From NCBI RefSeq assembly GCF_050908995.1, contig NW_027484939.1, positions 48,614 to 112,613 on the forward strand: a stretch of DNA of 64,000 nt, written 5' to 3'. The notes beneath the pieces were generated by a model, which ran no database searches, was not told the DNA's origin, and was given only the letters and a program-made list of their open reading frames with translations. Position 1 is the first letter of the stretch; the number at the start of each line of letters is the position of its first letter. Source of the DNA: Andrena cerasifolii. Its lineage: Eukaryota > Arthropoda > Insecta > Hymenoptera > Andrenidae. Both the position numbers and the translations under genes were made by a program. This document shows positions 47,701-62,400 of the stretch, piece after piece.

Positions 47701-50700
47701 TATTGAAAAACCGATATTGAAAAACTGATATTGAAAAACCGATATTGAAAAACTGATATTGAAACCGATATTAGAACAGATATTGAAAAACCGATATTGA
47801 AAAACCGATATTGAAAAACTGATATTGCAAAACCGATATTGAAACCGATATTATAACCGATATTGAAAAACTGATATCGAAAAACTGATATTGCAAAACC
47901 GATATTGAATCCGATATTAGAACCGATATTGAAAAATCGATATTGTAAAGCAATTATTGAAAAACTGATATCGAAAAACTGATATTGAAAAACCGATATT
48001 GAAAAACTGATATTGAAACCGATATTAGAACCGATATTGAAAAACCGATATTGAAAAACTGATATTGAAACCGATATTAGAACCGATATTGAAAAACCGA
48101 TATTGAAAAACTGATATTGAAACCGATATTAGAACCGATATTGAAAAACCGATATTGAAAAACTGATATTGAAACCGATATTAGAACAAATATTGAAAAA
48201 CTGATATTGAAAAACCGATATTGAAAAACAAATATTGAAAAACCGATATTGAAAAACCGATATTGAAAAACCGATATTGAAAAACTGATATCGAAAACTG
48301 ATATTGCAAAACCGATATTGAAAAACAAATATTGAAAAACTGATATCGAAAAACTGATGTTGCAAAACCGATATTGAAACCGATATTAGAACCGATATTC
48401 AAAAACCGATATTGGAGAACCGATATTGAAAAACCGATATTGAAAAACTTATATCGAAAATCTGATATTGCAAAACCGATATTGAATCCGATATTAGAAC
48501 CGATATTGAAAAACCGATATTGTAAAGCAAATATTGAAAAACTGATATCGAAAAACTGATATTGAAAAACCGATTTGGAAAAACCGATATTGAAAAACTG
48601 ATATCGAAAAACTGATATTGAAAAACCGATATTGAAAAACCGATATTGAAAAACTGATATTGAACCCGATATTAGAACCGATATTGAAAAACCGATATTG
48701 AAAAACCGATATTGAAAAACTTATATCGAAAAACTGATATTGCAAAACCGTTATTGAATCAGATATTAGAACCGATATTCAAAAACCGTTATTGGAGAAC
48801 AAATATTGAAAAACTGATATTGAAAAACCGATATTGAAAAACAAATATTGAAAAACCGATATAGAAAAACCGATATTGAAAAACAAATATTGAAAAACCG
48901 ATATTGAAAAACTTATATCGAAAAACTGATATTGCAAAACCGATATTGAAAAACAAATATTGAAAAACTGATATCGAAAAACTGATGTTGCAAAACCGAT
49001 ATTGAAACCGATATTAGAACCGATATTCAAAAACCCATATTGGAGAACAAATATTGAAAAACCGATATTGAAATACCGATATTGAAAACTGATATTGAAA
49101 CCGATATTAGAACCGATATTGTAAAGCAAATATTGAAAAACTGATATCGAAAAACCGATATTGAAAAACAAATATTGAAAAACCGATATTGAAAAACCGA
49201 TATTGAAAAACCGATATTGAAAAACCGATATTGAAAAACCGATATTGAAAAACCGATATTGAAAAACTTATATCGAAAAACTGATATTGCAAAACCGATA
49301 TTGAAAAACAAATATTGAAAAACTGATATCGAAAAACTGATATTGCAAAACCGATATTGAAAAACAAATATTGAAAAACTGATATCGAAAAACTGATGTT
49401 GCAAAACCGATATTGAAACCGATATTAGAACCGATATTCAAAAACCGATATTGGAGAACAAATATTGAAAAACCGATATTGAAAAACCGATATTGAAAAA
49501 CTGATATTGAAACCGATATTAGAACCGATATTGAAAAACCGATATTGTAAAGCAAATATTGAAAAACTGATATCGAAAAACCGATATTGAAAAACTCATA
49601 TCAAAAACTGATATTGCAAAACCGATATTGAAACCGATATTAGAACCGATATTGAAAAACAAATATTGAAAAACTGATATCGAAAAACTGATATTGCAAA
49701 ACCGATATTGAAACCGATATTAGAACCGATATTCAAAAACCGATATTGGAGAACAAATATTGAAAAACTGATATTGAAAAACCGATATTGAAAAACCTAT
49801 ATAGAAAAACTGATATTGCAAAACAGATATTGAATCCGATATTAGAACCGATATTGAAAAACCGTTATTGAAAAACAAATATTGAAAAACTGATATCGAA
49901 AAACTGATATTGAAAAACCGACATTGAAAAACCGATATTGAGAAACTGATGTTGCAAAACCGATATTGTTCTAAACCGATATTGAAAAACCGATATTGTA
50001 AAGCAAATATTGAAAAACTGATATCGAAAAACTGATATCGAAAAACTGATATTGAAAAACCGATATTGAAAAGCCGATATTGAAAAACTGATATTGAAAC
50101 CGATATTAGAACCGATATTGAAAAACCGATATTGAAAAACAAATATCGAATAACTGATATTGCAAAACCGATATTGAAACCGATATTAGAACCGATATTG
50201 AAAATAAATATTGAAAAACTGATATCGAAAAACTGATATTGAAAAACCGATATTGAAAAACCGATATTGAAAAACCGATATTGAAAAACTGATATTGAAA
50301 CCGATATTAGAAACGATATTGAAAAACAAATATTGAAAAACTGATATCGAAAAACTGATATTGCAAAACCGATATTGAAACCGATATTAGAACTGATATT
50401 GAAAAACCGATATTGTAAAGCAAATATTGAAAAACTGATATCGAAAAACTGATATTGAAAAACCGATATTGAAAAACCGATATTGAAAAACTGATATTGA
50501 AACCGATATTAGAACAAATATTGAAAAACTGATATTGAGAAACCGATATTGAAAAACAAATATTGAAAAACCGATATTGAAAAACCGATATTGAAAAACC
50601 AATATTGAAAAACTTATATCGAAAAACTGATATTGCAAAACCGATATTGAAAAACAAATATTGAAAAACTGATATCGAAAAACTGATGTTGCAAAACCGA

Positions 50701-50702
50701 TA

Positions 50703-51045
50703 TTGAAACCGATATTAGAACCGATATTCAAAAACCGATATTGGAGAACCGATATTCAAAAACCGATATTGAAAAACTTATATCTAAAAACTGATATTGC
50801 AAAACCGATATTGAATCCGATATTAGAACCGATATTGAAAAACCGATATTGTAAAGCAAATATTGAAAAACTGATATCGAAAAACTGATATTGAAAAACC
50901 GATATGGAAAAACCGATATCGAAAAACTGATATTGAAAAACCGATATTGAAAAACCGATATTGAAAAACCGATATTGAAAAACCGATATTGAAAAACCGA
51001 TATTGCAAAACCGATATTGAATCCGATATTAGAACCGATATTCAA
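50703..51045. repeat. Satellite block repeated at 54346-54688 (offset 3643)
   Basis: The run including the variants TTATATCTAAAAAC and GATATGGAAAAACC recurs with constant spacing (50728 to 54371, 50823 to 54466). No gene is present. Confidence 0.75.
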
Positions 51046-53148
51046 AAACCGTTATTGGAGAACCAATATTGAAAAACCGATATTGAAAAACCGATATTGA
51101 AAAACCGATATTGAAAAACTGATATTGAAACCGATATTAGAACCGATATTGAAAAACCGATATTGAAAAACAAATATTGAAAAACTGATATCGAAAAACT
51201 GATGTTGCAAAACCGATATTGAAAAACTTATATCGAAAAACTGATATTGCAAAACCGATATTGAAAAACAAATATTGAAAAACTGATATCGAAAAACTGA
51301 TGTTGCAAAACCGATATTGAAAAACTTATATCGAAAAACTGATATTGCAAAACCGATATTGAAAAACAAATATTGAAAAACTGATATCGAAAAACTGATA
51401 TTGAAAAACCGATATTGAAAAACCGATATTGAGAAACTGATGTTGCAAAACCGATATTGTTCTAAACCGATATTGAAAAACCGATATTGTAAAGCAAATA
51501 TTGAAAAACTGATATCGAAAAACTGATATTGAAAAACCGATATTGAAAAACCGATATTGAAACCGATATTAGAACCGATATTGAAAAACCGATATTGAAA
51601 AACAAATATTGAAGAACTGATATCGAAAAACTGATATTGAAAACCCGATATTGAATCCGGTATTAGAACCGATATTCAAAAACCGATATTGGAGAACAAA
51701 TATTGGAAAACTGATATTGAAAAACCGATATTGAAAAACAAATATTGAAAAACCGATATTGAAAAACTTATATCGAAAAACTGATATCGAAAAACTGATA
51801 TTGAAAAACCGATATTGAAAATCCGATATTGAAAAACCGATATTGAAAAACCGATATTGAAAAACTGATATTGAAACCGATATTAGAAACGATATTGAAA
51901 AACAAATATTGAAAAACTGATATCGAAAAACTGATATTGCAAAACCGATATTGAAACCGATATTAGAACCGATATTGAAAAACCGATATTGTAAAGCAAA
52001 TATTGAAAAACTGATATCGAAAAACTGATATTGAAAAACCGATATTGAAAAACCGATATTGAAAAACTTATATTGAAACCGATATTAGAACAAATATTGA
52101 AAAACTGATATTGAGAAACCGATATTGAAAAACCGATATTGAAAAACCGATATTGAAAAACCGATATTGAAAAACTTATATCGAAAAACTGATATTGCAA
52201 AACCGATATTGAAAAACAAATATTGAAAAACTGATATCGAAAAACTGATGTTGCAAAACCGATATTGAAACCGATATTAGAACCGATATTCAAAAACCGA
52301 TATTGGAGAACCGATATTGAAAAACCGAAATTGAAAAACTTATATCGAAAAACTGATATTGCAAAACCGATATTGAAAAACAAATATTGAAAAACTGATA
52401 TCGAAAAACTGATGTTGCAAAACCGATATTGAAACCGATATTAGAACCGCTATTCAAAAACCGATATTGGAGAACAAATATTGAAAAACCGATATTGAAA
52501 AACCGATATTGCAAAGCAAATATTGAAAAACTGATATCGAAAAACTGATATTGAAAAACCGATATGGAAAAACCGATATTGAAAAACTGATATCGAAAAA
52601 CTGATATTGAAAAACAGATATTGAAAAACCGATATTGAAACCCGATATTGAAAAACCGATATTGAAAAACTGATATTGAACCCGATATTAGAACCGATAT
52701 TGAAAAACCGATATTGAAAAACCGATATTGAAAAACCGATATTGAAAAACTTATATCGAAAAACTGATGTTGCAAAACCGATATTGAAACCGATATTAGA
52801 ACCGATATTCAAAAACCGATATTGGAGAACCGATATTCAAAAACCGATATTGAAAAACTTATATCTAAAAACTGATATTGCAAAACCGATATTGAAACCG
52901 ATATTAGAACCGCTATTCAAAAACCGATATTGGAGAACAAATATTGAAAAACCGATATTGAAAAACCGATATTGCAAAGCAAATATTGAAAAACTGATAT
53001 CGAAAAACTGATATTGAAAAACCGATATGGAAAAACCGATATTGAAAAACCGATATTGCAAAGCAAATATTGAAAAACTGATATCGAAAAACTGATATTG
53101 AAAAACCGATATGGAAAAACCGATATTGAAAAACCGATATTGAAAAAC

Positions 53149-53985
53149 TTATATCGAAAAACTGATATTGCAAAACCGATACTGAAAAACAAATATTGAA
53201 AAACTGATATCGAAAAACTGATGTTGCAAAACCGATATTGAAAAACTTATATCGAAAAACTGATATTGCAAAACCGATATTGAAAAACAAATATTGAAAA
53301 ACTGATATCGAAAAACTGATGTTGCAAAACCGATATTGAAACCGATATTAGAACCGCTATTCAAAAACCGATATTGGAGAACAAATATTGAAAAACCGAT
53401 ATTGAAAAACCGATATTGAAAAACCGATATTGAAAAACTGATATTGAAACCGATATTAGAACCCATATTGAAAAACCGATATTGTAAAGCAAATATTGAA
53501 AAACTGATATCGAAAAACCGATATTGAAAAACTCATATCGAAAAACTGATATTGCAAAACCGATATTGAAACCGATATTAGAACCGGTATTGAAACACAA
53601 ATATTGAAAAACTGATATCGAAAAACTGATATTGCAAAACCGATATTGAAACCGATATTAGAACCGATATTGAAAAGCAAATATTGAAAAACTGATATCG
53701 AAAAACTGATATTGCAAAACCGATATTGAAACCGATATTAGAACCGATATTCAAAAACCGATATTGGAGAACAAATATTGGAAAACTGATATTGAAAAAC
53801 CGATATTGAAAAACCTATATAGAAAAACTTATATTGCAAAACAGATATTGAATCCGATATTAGAACCGATATTGAAAAACCGTTATTGAAAAACAAATAT
53901 TGAAAAACTGATATCGAAAAACTGATATTGAAAAAACGATATTGAAAAACCGATATTGAGAAACTGATGTTGCAAAACCGATATT
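53149..53985. repeat. Satellite block repeated at about 62673-63510 (offset 9524)
   Basis: Landmarks 53149, 53361 and 53456 recur at 62673, 62885 and 62980. They share unusual variants such as the single-base change in AGAACCGCTATTC, AGAACCCATATTG and AGAACCGGTATTG. The long spacing shows exchange over almost 10 kb of array. Confidence 0.8.
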
Positions 53986-55739
53986 GTTCTTATCCGATAT
54001 TGAAAAACCGATATTGTAAAGCAAATATTGAAAAACTGATATCGAAAAACTGATATTGAAAAACCGATATTGAAAAACTTATATCTAAAAACTGATATTG
54101 CAAAACCGATATTGAATCCGATATTAGAACCGATATTGAAAAACCGATATTGTAAAGCAAATATTGAAAAACTGATATCGAAAAACTGATATTGAAAAAC
54201 CGATATGGAAAAACCGATATTGAAAAACCGTTATTGAAAAACAAATATTGAAAAACTGATATCGAAAAACTGATATTGAAAAAACGATATTGAAAAACAA
54301 ATATTGAAAAACTGATATCGAAAAACTGATGTTGCAAAACCGATATTGAAACCGATATTAGAACCGATATTCAAAAACCGATATTGGAGAACCGATATTC
54401 AAAAACCGATATTGAAAAACTTATATCTAAAAACTGATATTGCAAAACCGATATTGAATCCGATATTAGAACCGATATTGAAAAACCGATATTGTAAAGC
54501 AAATATTGAAAAACTGATATCGAAAAACTGATATTGAAAAACCGATATGGAAAAACCGATATCGAAAAACTGATATTGAAAAACCGATATTGAAAAACCG
54601 ATATTGAAAAACCGATATTGAAAAACCGATATTGAAAAACCGATATTGCAAAACCGATATTGAATCCGATATTAGAACCGATATTCAAAAACCGTTATTG
54701 GAGAACAAATATTGAAAAACCGATATTGAAAAACCGATATTGAAAAACCGATATTGAAAAACTGATATTGAAACCGATATTAGAACCGATATTGAAAAAC
54801 AAATATCGAAAAACTGATATCGAAAAACTGATGTTGCAAAACCGATATTGAAAAACTTATATCGAAAAACTGATATTGCAAAACCGATATTGAAAAACAA
54901 ATATTGAAAAACTGATATCGAAAAACTGATGTTGCAAAACCGATATTGAAAAACTTATATCGAAAAACTGATATTGCAAAACCGATATTGAAAAACAAAT
55001 ATTGAAAAACTGATATCGAAAAACTGATATTGAAAAACCGATATTGAAAAACCGATATTGAGAAACTGATGTTGCAAAACCGATATTGTTCTAAACCGAT
55101 ATTGAAAAACCGATATTGTAAAGCAAATATTGAAAAACTGATATCGAAAAACTGATATTGAAAAACCGATATTGAAAAACCGATATTGAAACCGATATTA
55201 GAACCGATATTGAAAAACCGATATTGAAAAACAAATATTGAAAAACTGATATCGAAAAACTGATATTGAAAACCCGATATTGAATCCGGTATTAGAACCG
55301 ATATTCAAAAACCGATATTGGAGAACAAATATTGGAAAACTGATATTGAAAAACCGATATTGAAAAACAAATATTGAAAAACCGATATTGAAAAACTTAT
55401 ATCGAAAAACTGATATCGAAAAACTGATATTGAAAAACCGATATTGAAAATCCGATATTGAAAAACCGATATTGAAAAACCGATATTGAAAAACTGATAT
55501 TGAAACCGATATTAGAAACGATATTGAAAAACAAATATTGAAAAACTGATATCGAAAAACTGATATTGCAAAACCGATATTGAAACCGATATTAGAACCG
55601 ATATTGAAAAACCGATATTGTAAAGCAAATATTGAAAAACTGATATCGAAAAACTGATATTGAAAAACCGATATTGAAAAACCGATATTGAAAAACTTAT
55701 ATTGAAACCGATATTAGAACAAATATTGAAAAACTGATA

Positions 55740-58700
55740 TCGAAAAACTGATGTTGCAAAACCGATATTGAAACCGATATTACAACCGATATTCAAAAAC
55801 CGATATTGGAGAACCGATATTGAAAAACCGATATTGAAAAACTTATATCGAAAAACTGATATTGCAAAACCGATATTGAAAAACAAATATTGAAAAACTG
55901 ATATCGAAAAACTGATGTTGCAAAACCGATATTGAAACCGATATTAGAACCGATATTCAAAAACCGATATTGGAGAACCGATATTGAAAAACCGATATTG
56001 AAAAACTTATATCGAAAAACTGATATTGCAAAACCGATATTGAATCCGATATTAGAACCGATATTGAAAAACCGATATTGCAAAGCAAATATTGAAAAAC
56101 TGATATCGAAAAACTGATATTGAAAAACCGATATGGAAAAACCGATATTGAAAAACTGATATCGAAAAACTGATATTGAAAAACAGATATTGAAAAACCG
56201 ATATTGAAACCCGATATTGAAAAACCGATATTGAAAAACTGATATTGAACCCGATATTAGAACCGATATTGAAAAACCGATATTGAAAAACCGATATTGA
56301 AAAACCGATATTGAAAAACTTATATCGAAAAACTGATATTGCAAAACCCATATTGAATCCGATATTAGAACCGATATTCAAAAACCGTTATTGGAGAACA
56401 AATATTGAAAAACCGATATTGAAAAACCGTTATTGAAAAACCGATATTGAAAAACTGATATTGAAACCGATATTAGAACCGATATTGAAAAACCGATATT
56501 GAAAAACAAATATTGAAAAACTGATATCGAAAAACTGATGTTGCAAAACCGATATTGAAAAACTTATATCGAAAAACTGATATTGCAAAACCGATACTGA
56601 AAAACAAATATTGAAAAACTGATATCGAAAAACTGATGTTGCAAAACCGATATTGAAAAACTTATATCGAAAAACTGATATTGCAAAACCGATATTGAAA
56701 AACAAATATTGAAAAACTGATATCGAAAAACTGATATTGAAAAACCGATATTGAAAAACCGATATTGAGAAACTGATGTTGCAAAACCGATATTGTTCTA
56801 AACCGATATTGAAAAACCGATATTGTAAAGCAAATATTGAAAAACTGATATCGAAAAACTGATATTGAAAAACCGATATTGAAAAACCGATATTGAAACC
56901 GATATTAGAACCGATATTGAAAAACCGATATTGAAAAACAAATATTGAAAAACTGATATCGAAAAACTGATATTGAAAACCCGATATTGAATCCGGTATT
57001 AGAACCGATATTCAAAAACCGATATTGGAGAACAAATATTGGAAAACTGATATTGAAAAACCGATATTGAAAAACAAATATTGAAAAACCGATATTGAAA
57101 AACTTATATCGAAAAACTGATATCGAAAAACTGATATTGAAAAACCGATATTGAAAATCCGATATTGAAAAACCGATATTGAAAAACCGATATTGAAAAA
57201 CTGATATTGAAACCGATATTAGAAACGATATTGAAAAACAAATATTGAAAAACTGATATCGAAAAACTGATATTGCAAAACCGATATTGAAACCGATATT
57301 AGAACCGATATTGAAAAACCGATATTGTAAAGCAAATATTGAAAAACTGATATCGAAAAACTGATATTGAAAAACCGATATTGAAAAACCGATATTGAAA
57401 AACTTATATTGAAACCGATATTAGAACAAATATTGAAAAACTGATATTGAGAAATCGATATTGAAAAACCGATATTGAAAAACCGATATTGAAAAACCGA
57501 TATTGAAAAACTTATATTGAAACCGATATTAGAACAAATATTGAAAAACTGATATCGAAAAACTGATGTTGCAAAACCGATATTGAAACCGATATTACAA
57601 CCGATATTCAAAAACCGATATTGGAGAACCGATATTGAAAAACCGATATTGAAAAACTTATATCGAAAAACTGATATTGCAAAACCGATATTGAAAAACA
57701 AATATTGAAAAACTGATATCGAAAAACTGATGTTGCAAAACCGATATTGAAACCGATATTAGAACCGATATTCAAAAACCGATATTGGAGAACCGATATT
57801 GAAAAACCGATATTGAAAAACTTATATCGAAAAACTGATATTGCAAAACCGATATTGAATCCGATATTAGAACCGATATTGAAAAACCGATATTGCAAAG
57901 CAAATATTGAAAAACTGATATCGAAAAACTGATATTGAAAAACCGATATGGAAAAACCGATATTGAAAAACTGATATCGAAAAACTGATATTGAAAAACA
58001 GATATTGAAAAACCGATATTGAAACCCGATATTGAAAAACCGATATTGAAAAACTGATATTGAACCCGATATTAGAACCGATATTGAAAAACCGATATTG
58101 AAAAACCGATATTGAAAAACCGATATTGAAAAACTTATATCGAAAAACTGATATTGCAAAACCCATATTGAATCCGATATTAGAACCGATATTCAAAAAC
58201 CGTTATTGGAGAACAAATATTGAAAAACCGATATTGAAAAACCGTTATTGAAAAACCGATATTGAAAAACTGATATTGAAACCGATATTAGAACCGATAT
58301 TGAAAAACCGATATTGAAAAACAAATATTGAAAAACTGATATCGAAAAACTGATGTTGCAAAACCGATATTGAAAAACTTATATCGAAAAACTGATATTG
58401 CAAAACCGATACTGAAAAACAAATATTGAAAAACTGATATCGAAAAACTGATGTTGCAAAACCGATATTGAAAAACTTATATCGAAAAACTGATATTGCA
58501 AAACCGATATTGAAAAACAAATATTGAAAAACTGATATCGAAAAACTGATATTGAAAAACCGATATTGAAAAACCGATATTGAGAAACTGATGTTGCAAA
58601 ACCGATATTGTTCTAAACCGATATTGAAAAACCGATATTGTAAAGCAAATATTGAAAAACTGATATCGAAAAACTGATATTGAAAAACCGATATTGAAAA

Positions 58701-59400
58701 ACCGATATTGAAACCGATATTAGAACCGATATTGAAAAACCGATATTGAAAAACAAATATTGAAAAACTGATATCGAAAAACTGATATTGAAAACCCGAT
58801 ATTGAATCCGGTATTAGAACCGATATTCAAAAACCGATATTGGAGAACAAATATTGGAAAACTGATATTGAAAAACCGATATTGAAAAACAAATATTGAA
58901 AAACCGATATTGAAAAACTTATATCGAAAAACTGATATCGAAAAACTGATATTGAAAAACCGATATTGAAAATCCGATATTGAAAAACCGATATTGAAAA
59001 ACCGATATTGAAAAACTGATATTGAAACCGATATTAGAAACGATATTGAAAAACAAATATTGAAAAACTGATATCGAAAAACTGATATTGCAAAACCGAT
59101 ATTGAAACCGATATTAGAACCGATATTGAAAAACCGATATTGTAAAGCAAATATTGAAAAACTGATATCGAAAAACTGATATTGAAAAACCGATATTGAA
59201 AAACCGATATTGAAAAACTTATATTGAAACCGATATTAGAACAAATATTGAAAAACTGATATTGAGAAACCGATATTGAAAAACCGATATTGAAAAACCG
59301 ATATTGAAAAACCGATATTGAAAAACTTATATCGAAAAACTGATATTGCAAAACCGATATTGAAAAACAAATATTGAAAAACTGATATCGAAAAACTGAT
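55740..59400. repeat. Tandem higher-order units of about 1815 bp
   Basis: Landmarks at 55793, 55932, 56052 and 56430 recur at exactly +1815 (57608, 57747, 57867, 58245), and 57219 recurs at 59034. The rare ATTACAACCG variant is at 55781 and 57596. To the left the offset is 1707, a 108-bp difference equal to six 14-bp plus two 12-bp monomers. A further diverged copy begins near 61875. This is the most regular tandem higher-order repeat in the window. Confidence 0.82.
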
Positions 59401-62400
59401 GTTGCAAAACCGATATTGAAACCGATATTAGAACCGATATTCAAAAACCGATATTCGAGAACCGATATTGAAAAACCGATATTGAAAAACTTATATCGAA
59501 AAACTGATATTGCAAAACCGATATTGAATCCGATATTAGAACCGATATTGAAAAACCGATATTGCAAAGCAAATATTGAAAAACTGATATCGAAAAACTG
59601 ATATTGAAAAACCGATATGGAAAAACCGATATTGAAAAACTGATATCGAAAAACTGATATTGAAAAACAGATATTGAAAAACCGATATTGAAACCCGATA
59701 TTGAAAAACCGATATTGAAAAACTGATATTGAACCCGATATTAGAACCGATATTGAAAAACCGATATTGAAAAACCGATATTGAAAAACTTATATCGAAA
59801 AACTGATATTGCAAAACCGATATTGAATCCGATATTAGAACCGATATTCAAAAACCGTTATTGGAGAACAAATATTGAAAAACCGATATTGAAAAACCGT
59901 TATTGAAAAACCGATATTGAAAAACCGATATTGAAAAACCGATATTGAAAAACCGATATTGAAAAACCGATATTGCAAAACCGATATTGAATCCGATATT
60001 AGAACCGATATTCAAAAACCGTTATTGGAGAACAAATATTGAAAAACCGATATTGAAAAACCGATATTGAAAAACCGATATTGAAAAACTGATATTGAAA
60101 CCGATATTAGAACCGATATTGAAAAACCGATATTGAAAAACAAATATTGAAAAACTGATATCGAAAAACTGATGTTGCAAAACCGATATTGAAAAACTTA
60201 TATCGAAAAACTGATATTGCAAAACCGATATTGAAAAACAAATATTGAAAAACTGATATCGAAAAACTGATGTTGCAAAACCGATATTGAAAAACTTATA
60301 TCGAAAAACTGATATTGCAAAACCGATATTGAAAAACAAATATTGAAAAACTGATATCGAAAAACTGATATTGAAAAACCGATATTGAAAAACCGATATT
60401 GAGAAACTGATGTTGCAAAACCGATATTGTAAAGCAAATATTGAAAAACTGATATCGAAAAACTGATATTGAAAAACTGATATCGAAAAACTGATATTGA
60501 AAAACCGATATTGAAAAACCGATATTGAAACCGATATTAGAACCGATATTGAAAAACCGATATTGAAAAACAAATATTGAAAAACCGATATTGAATCCGA
60601 TATTAGAACCGATATTCAAAAACCGTTATTGGAGAACAAATATTGAAAAACCGATATTGAAAAACCGATATTGAAAAACCGATATTGAAAAACTGATATT
60701 GAAACCGATATTAGAACTGATATTGAAAAACCGATATTGAAAAACCGATATTGAAAAACCGATATTGAAAAACCGATATTGAAAAACCGATATTGCAAAA
60801 CCGATATTGAATCCGATATTAGAACCGATATTCAAAAACCGTTATTGGAGAACAAATATTGAAAAACCGATATTGAAAAACCGATATTGAAAAACCGATA
60901 TTGAAAAACTGATATTGAAACCGATATTAGAACCGATATTGAAAAACCGATATTGAAAAACAAATATTGAAAAACTGATATCGAAAAACTGATGTTGCAA
61001 AACCGATATTGAAAAACTTATATCGAAAAACTGATATTGCAAAACCGATATTGAAAAACAAATATTGAAAAACTGATATCGAAAAACTGATGTTGCAAAA
61101 CCGATATTGAAAAACTTATATCGAAAAACTGATATTGCAAAACCGATATTGAAAAACAAATATTGAAAAACTGATATCGAAAAACTGATATTGAAAAACC
61201 GATATTGAAAAACCGATATTGAGAAACTGATGTTGCAAAACCGATATTGTTCTAAACCGATATTGAAAAACCGATATTGTAAAGCAAATATTGAAAAACT
61301 GATATCGAAAAACTGATATTGAAAAACCGATATTGAAAAACCGATATTGAAACCGATATTAGAACCGATATTGAAAAACCGATATTGAAAAACAAATATT
61401 GAAAAACTGATATCGAAAAACTGATATTGAAAACCCGATATTGAATCCGGTATTAGAACCGATATTCAAAAACCGATATTGGAGAACAAATATTGGAAAA
61501 CTGATATTGAAAAACCGATATTGAAAAACAAATATTGAAAAACCGATATTGAAAAACTTATATCGAAAAACTGATATCGAAAAACTGATATTGAAAAACC
61601 GATATTGAAAATCCGATATTGAAAAACCGATATTGAAAAACCGATATTGAAAAACTGATATTGAAACCGATATTAGAAACGATATTGAAAAACAAATATT
61701 GAAAAACTGATATCGAAAAACTGATATTGCAAAACCGATATTGAAACCGATATTAGAACCGATATTGAAAAACCGATATTGTAAAGCAAATATTGAAAAA
61801 CTGATATCGAAAAACTGATATTGAAAAACCGATATTGAAAAACCGATATTGAAAAACTTATATTGAAACCGATATTAGAACAAATATTGAAAAACTGATA
61901 TTGAGAAACCGATATTGAAAAACCGATATTGAAAAACCGATATTGAAAAACTTATATCGAAAAACTGATATTGCAAAACCGATATTGAAAAACAAATATT
62001 GAAAAACTGATATCGAAAAACTGATGTTGCAAAACCGATATTGAAACCGATATTAGAACCGATATTCAAAAACCGATATTCGAGAACCGATATTGAAAAA
62101 CCGATATTGAAAAACTTATATCGAAAAACTGATATTGCAAAACCGATATTGAATCCGATATTAGAACCGATATTGAAAAACCGATATTGCAAAGCAAATA
62201 TTGAAAAACTGATATCGAAAAACTGATATTGAAAAACCGATATGGAAAAACCGATATTGAAAAACTGATATCGAAAAACTGATATTGAAAAACAGATATT
62301 GAAAAACCGATATTGAAACCCGATATTGAAAAACCGATATTGAAAAACTGATATTGAACCCGATATTAGAACCGATATTGAAAAACCGATATTGAAAAAC

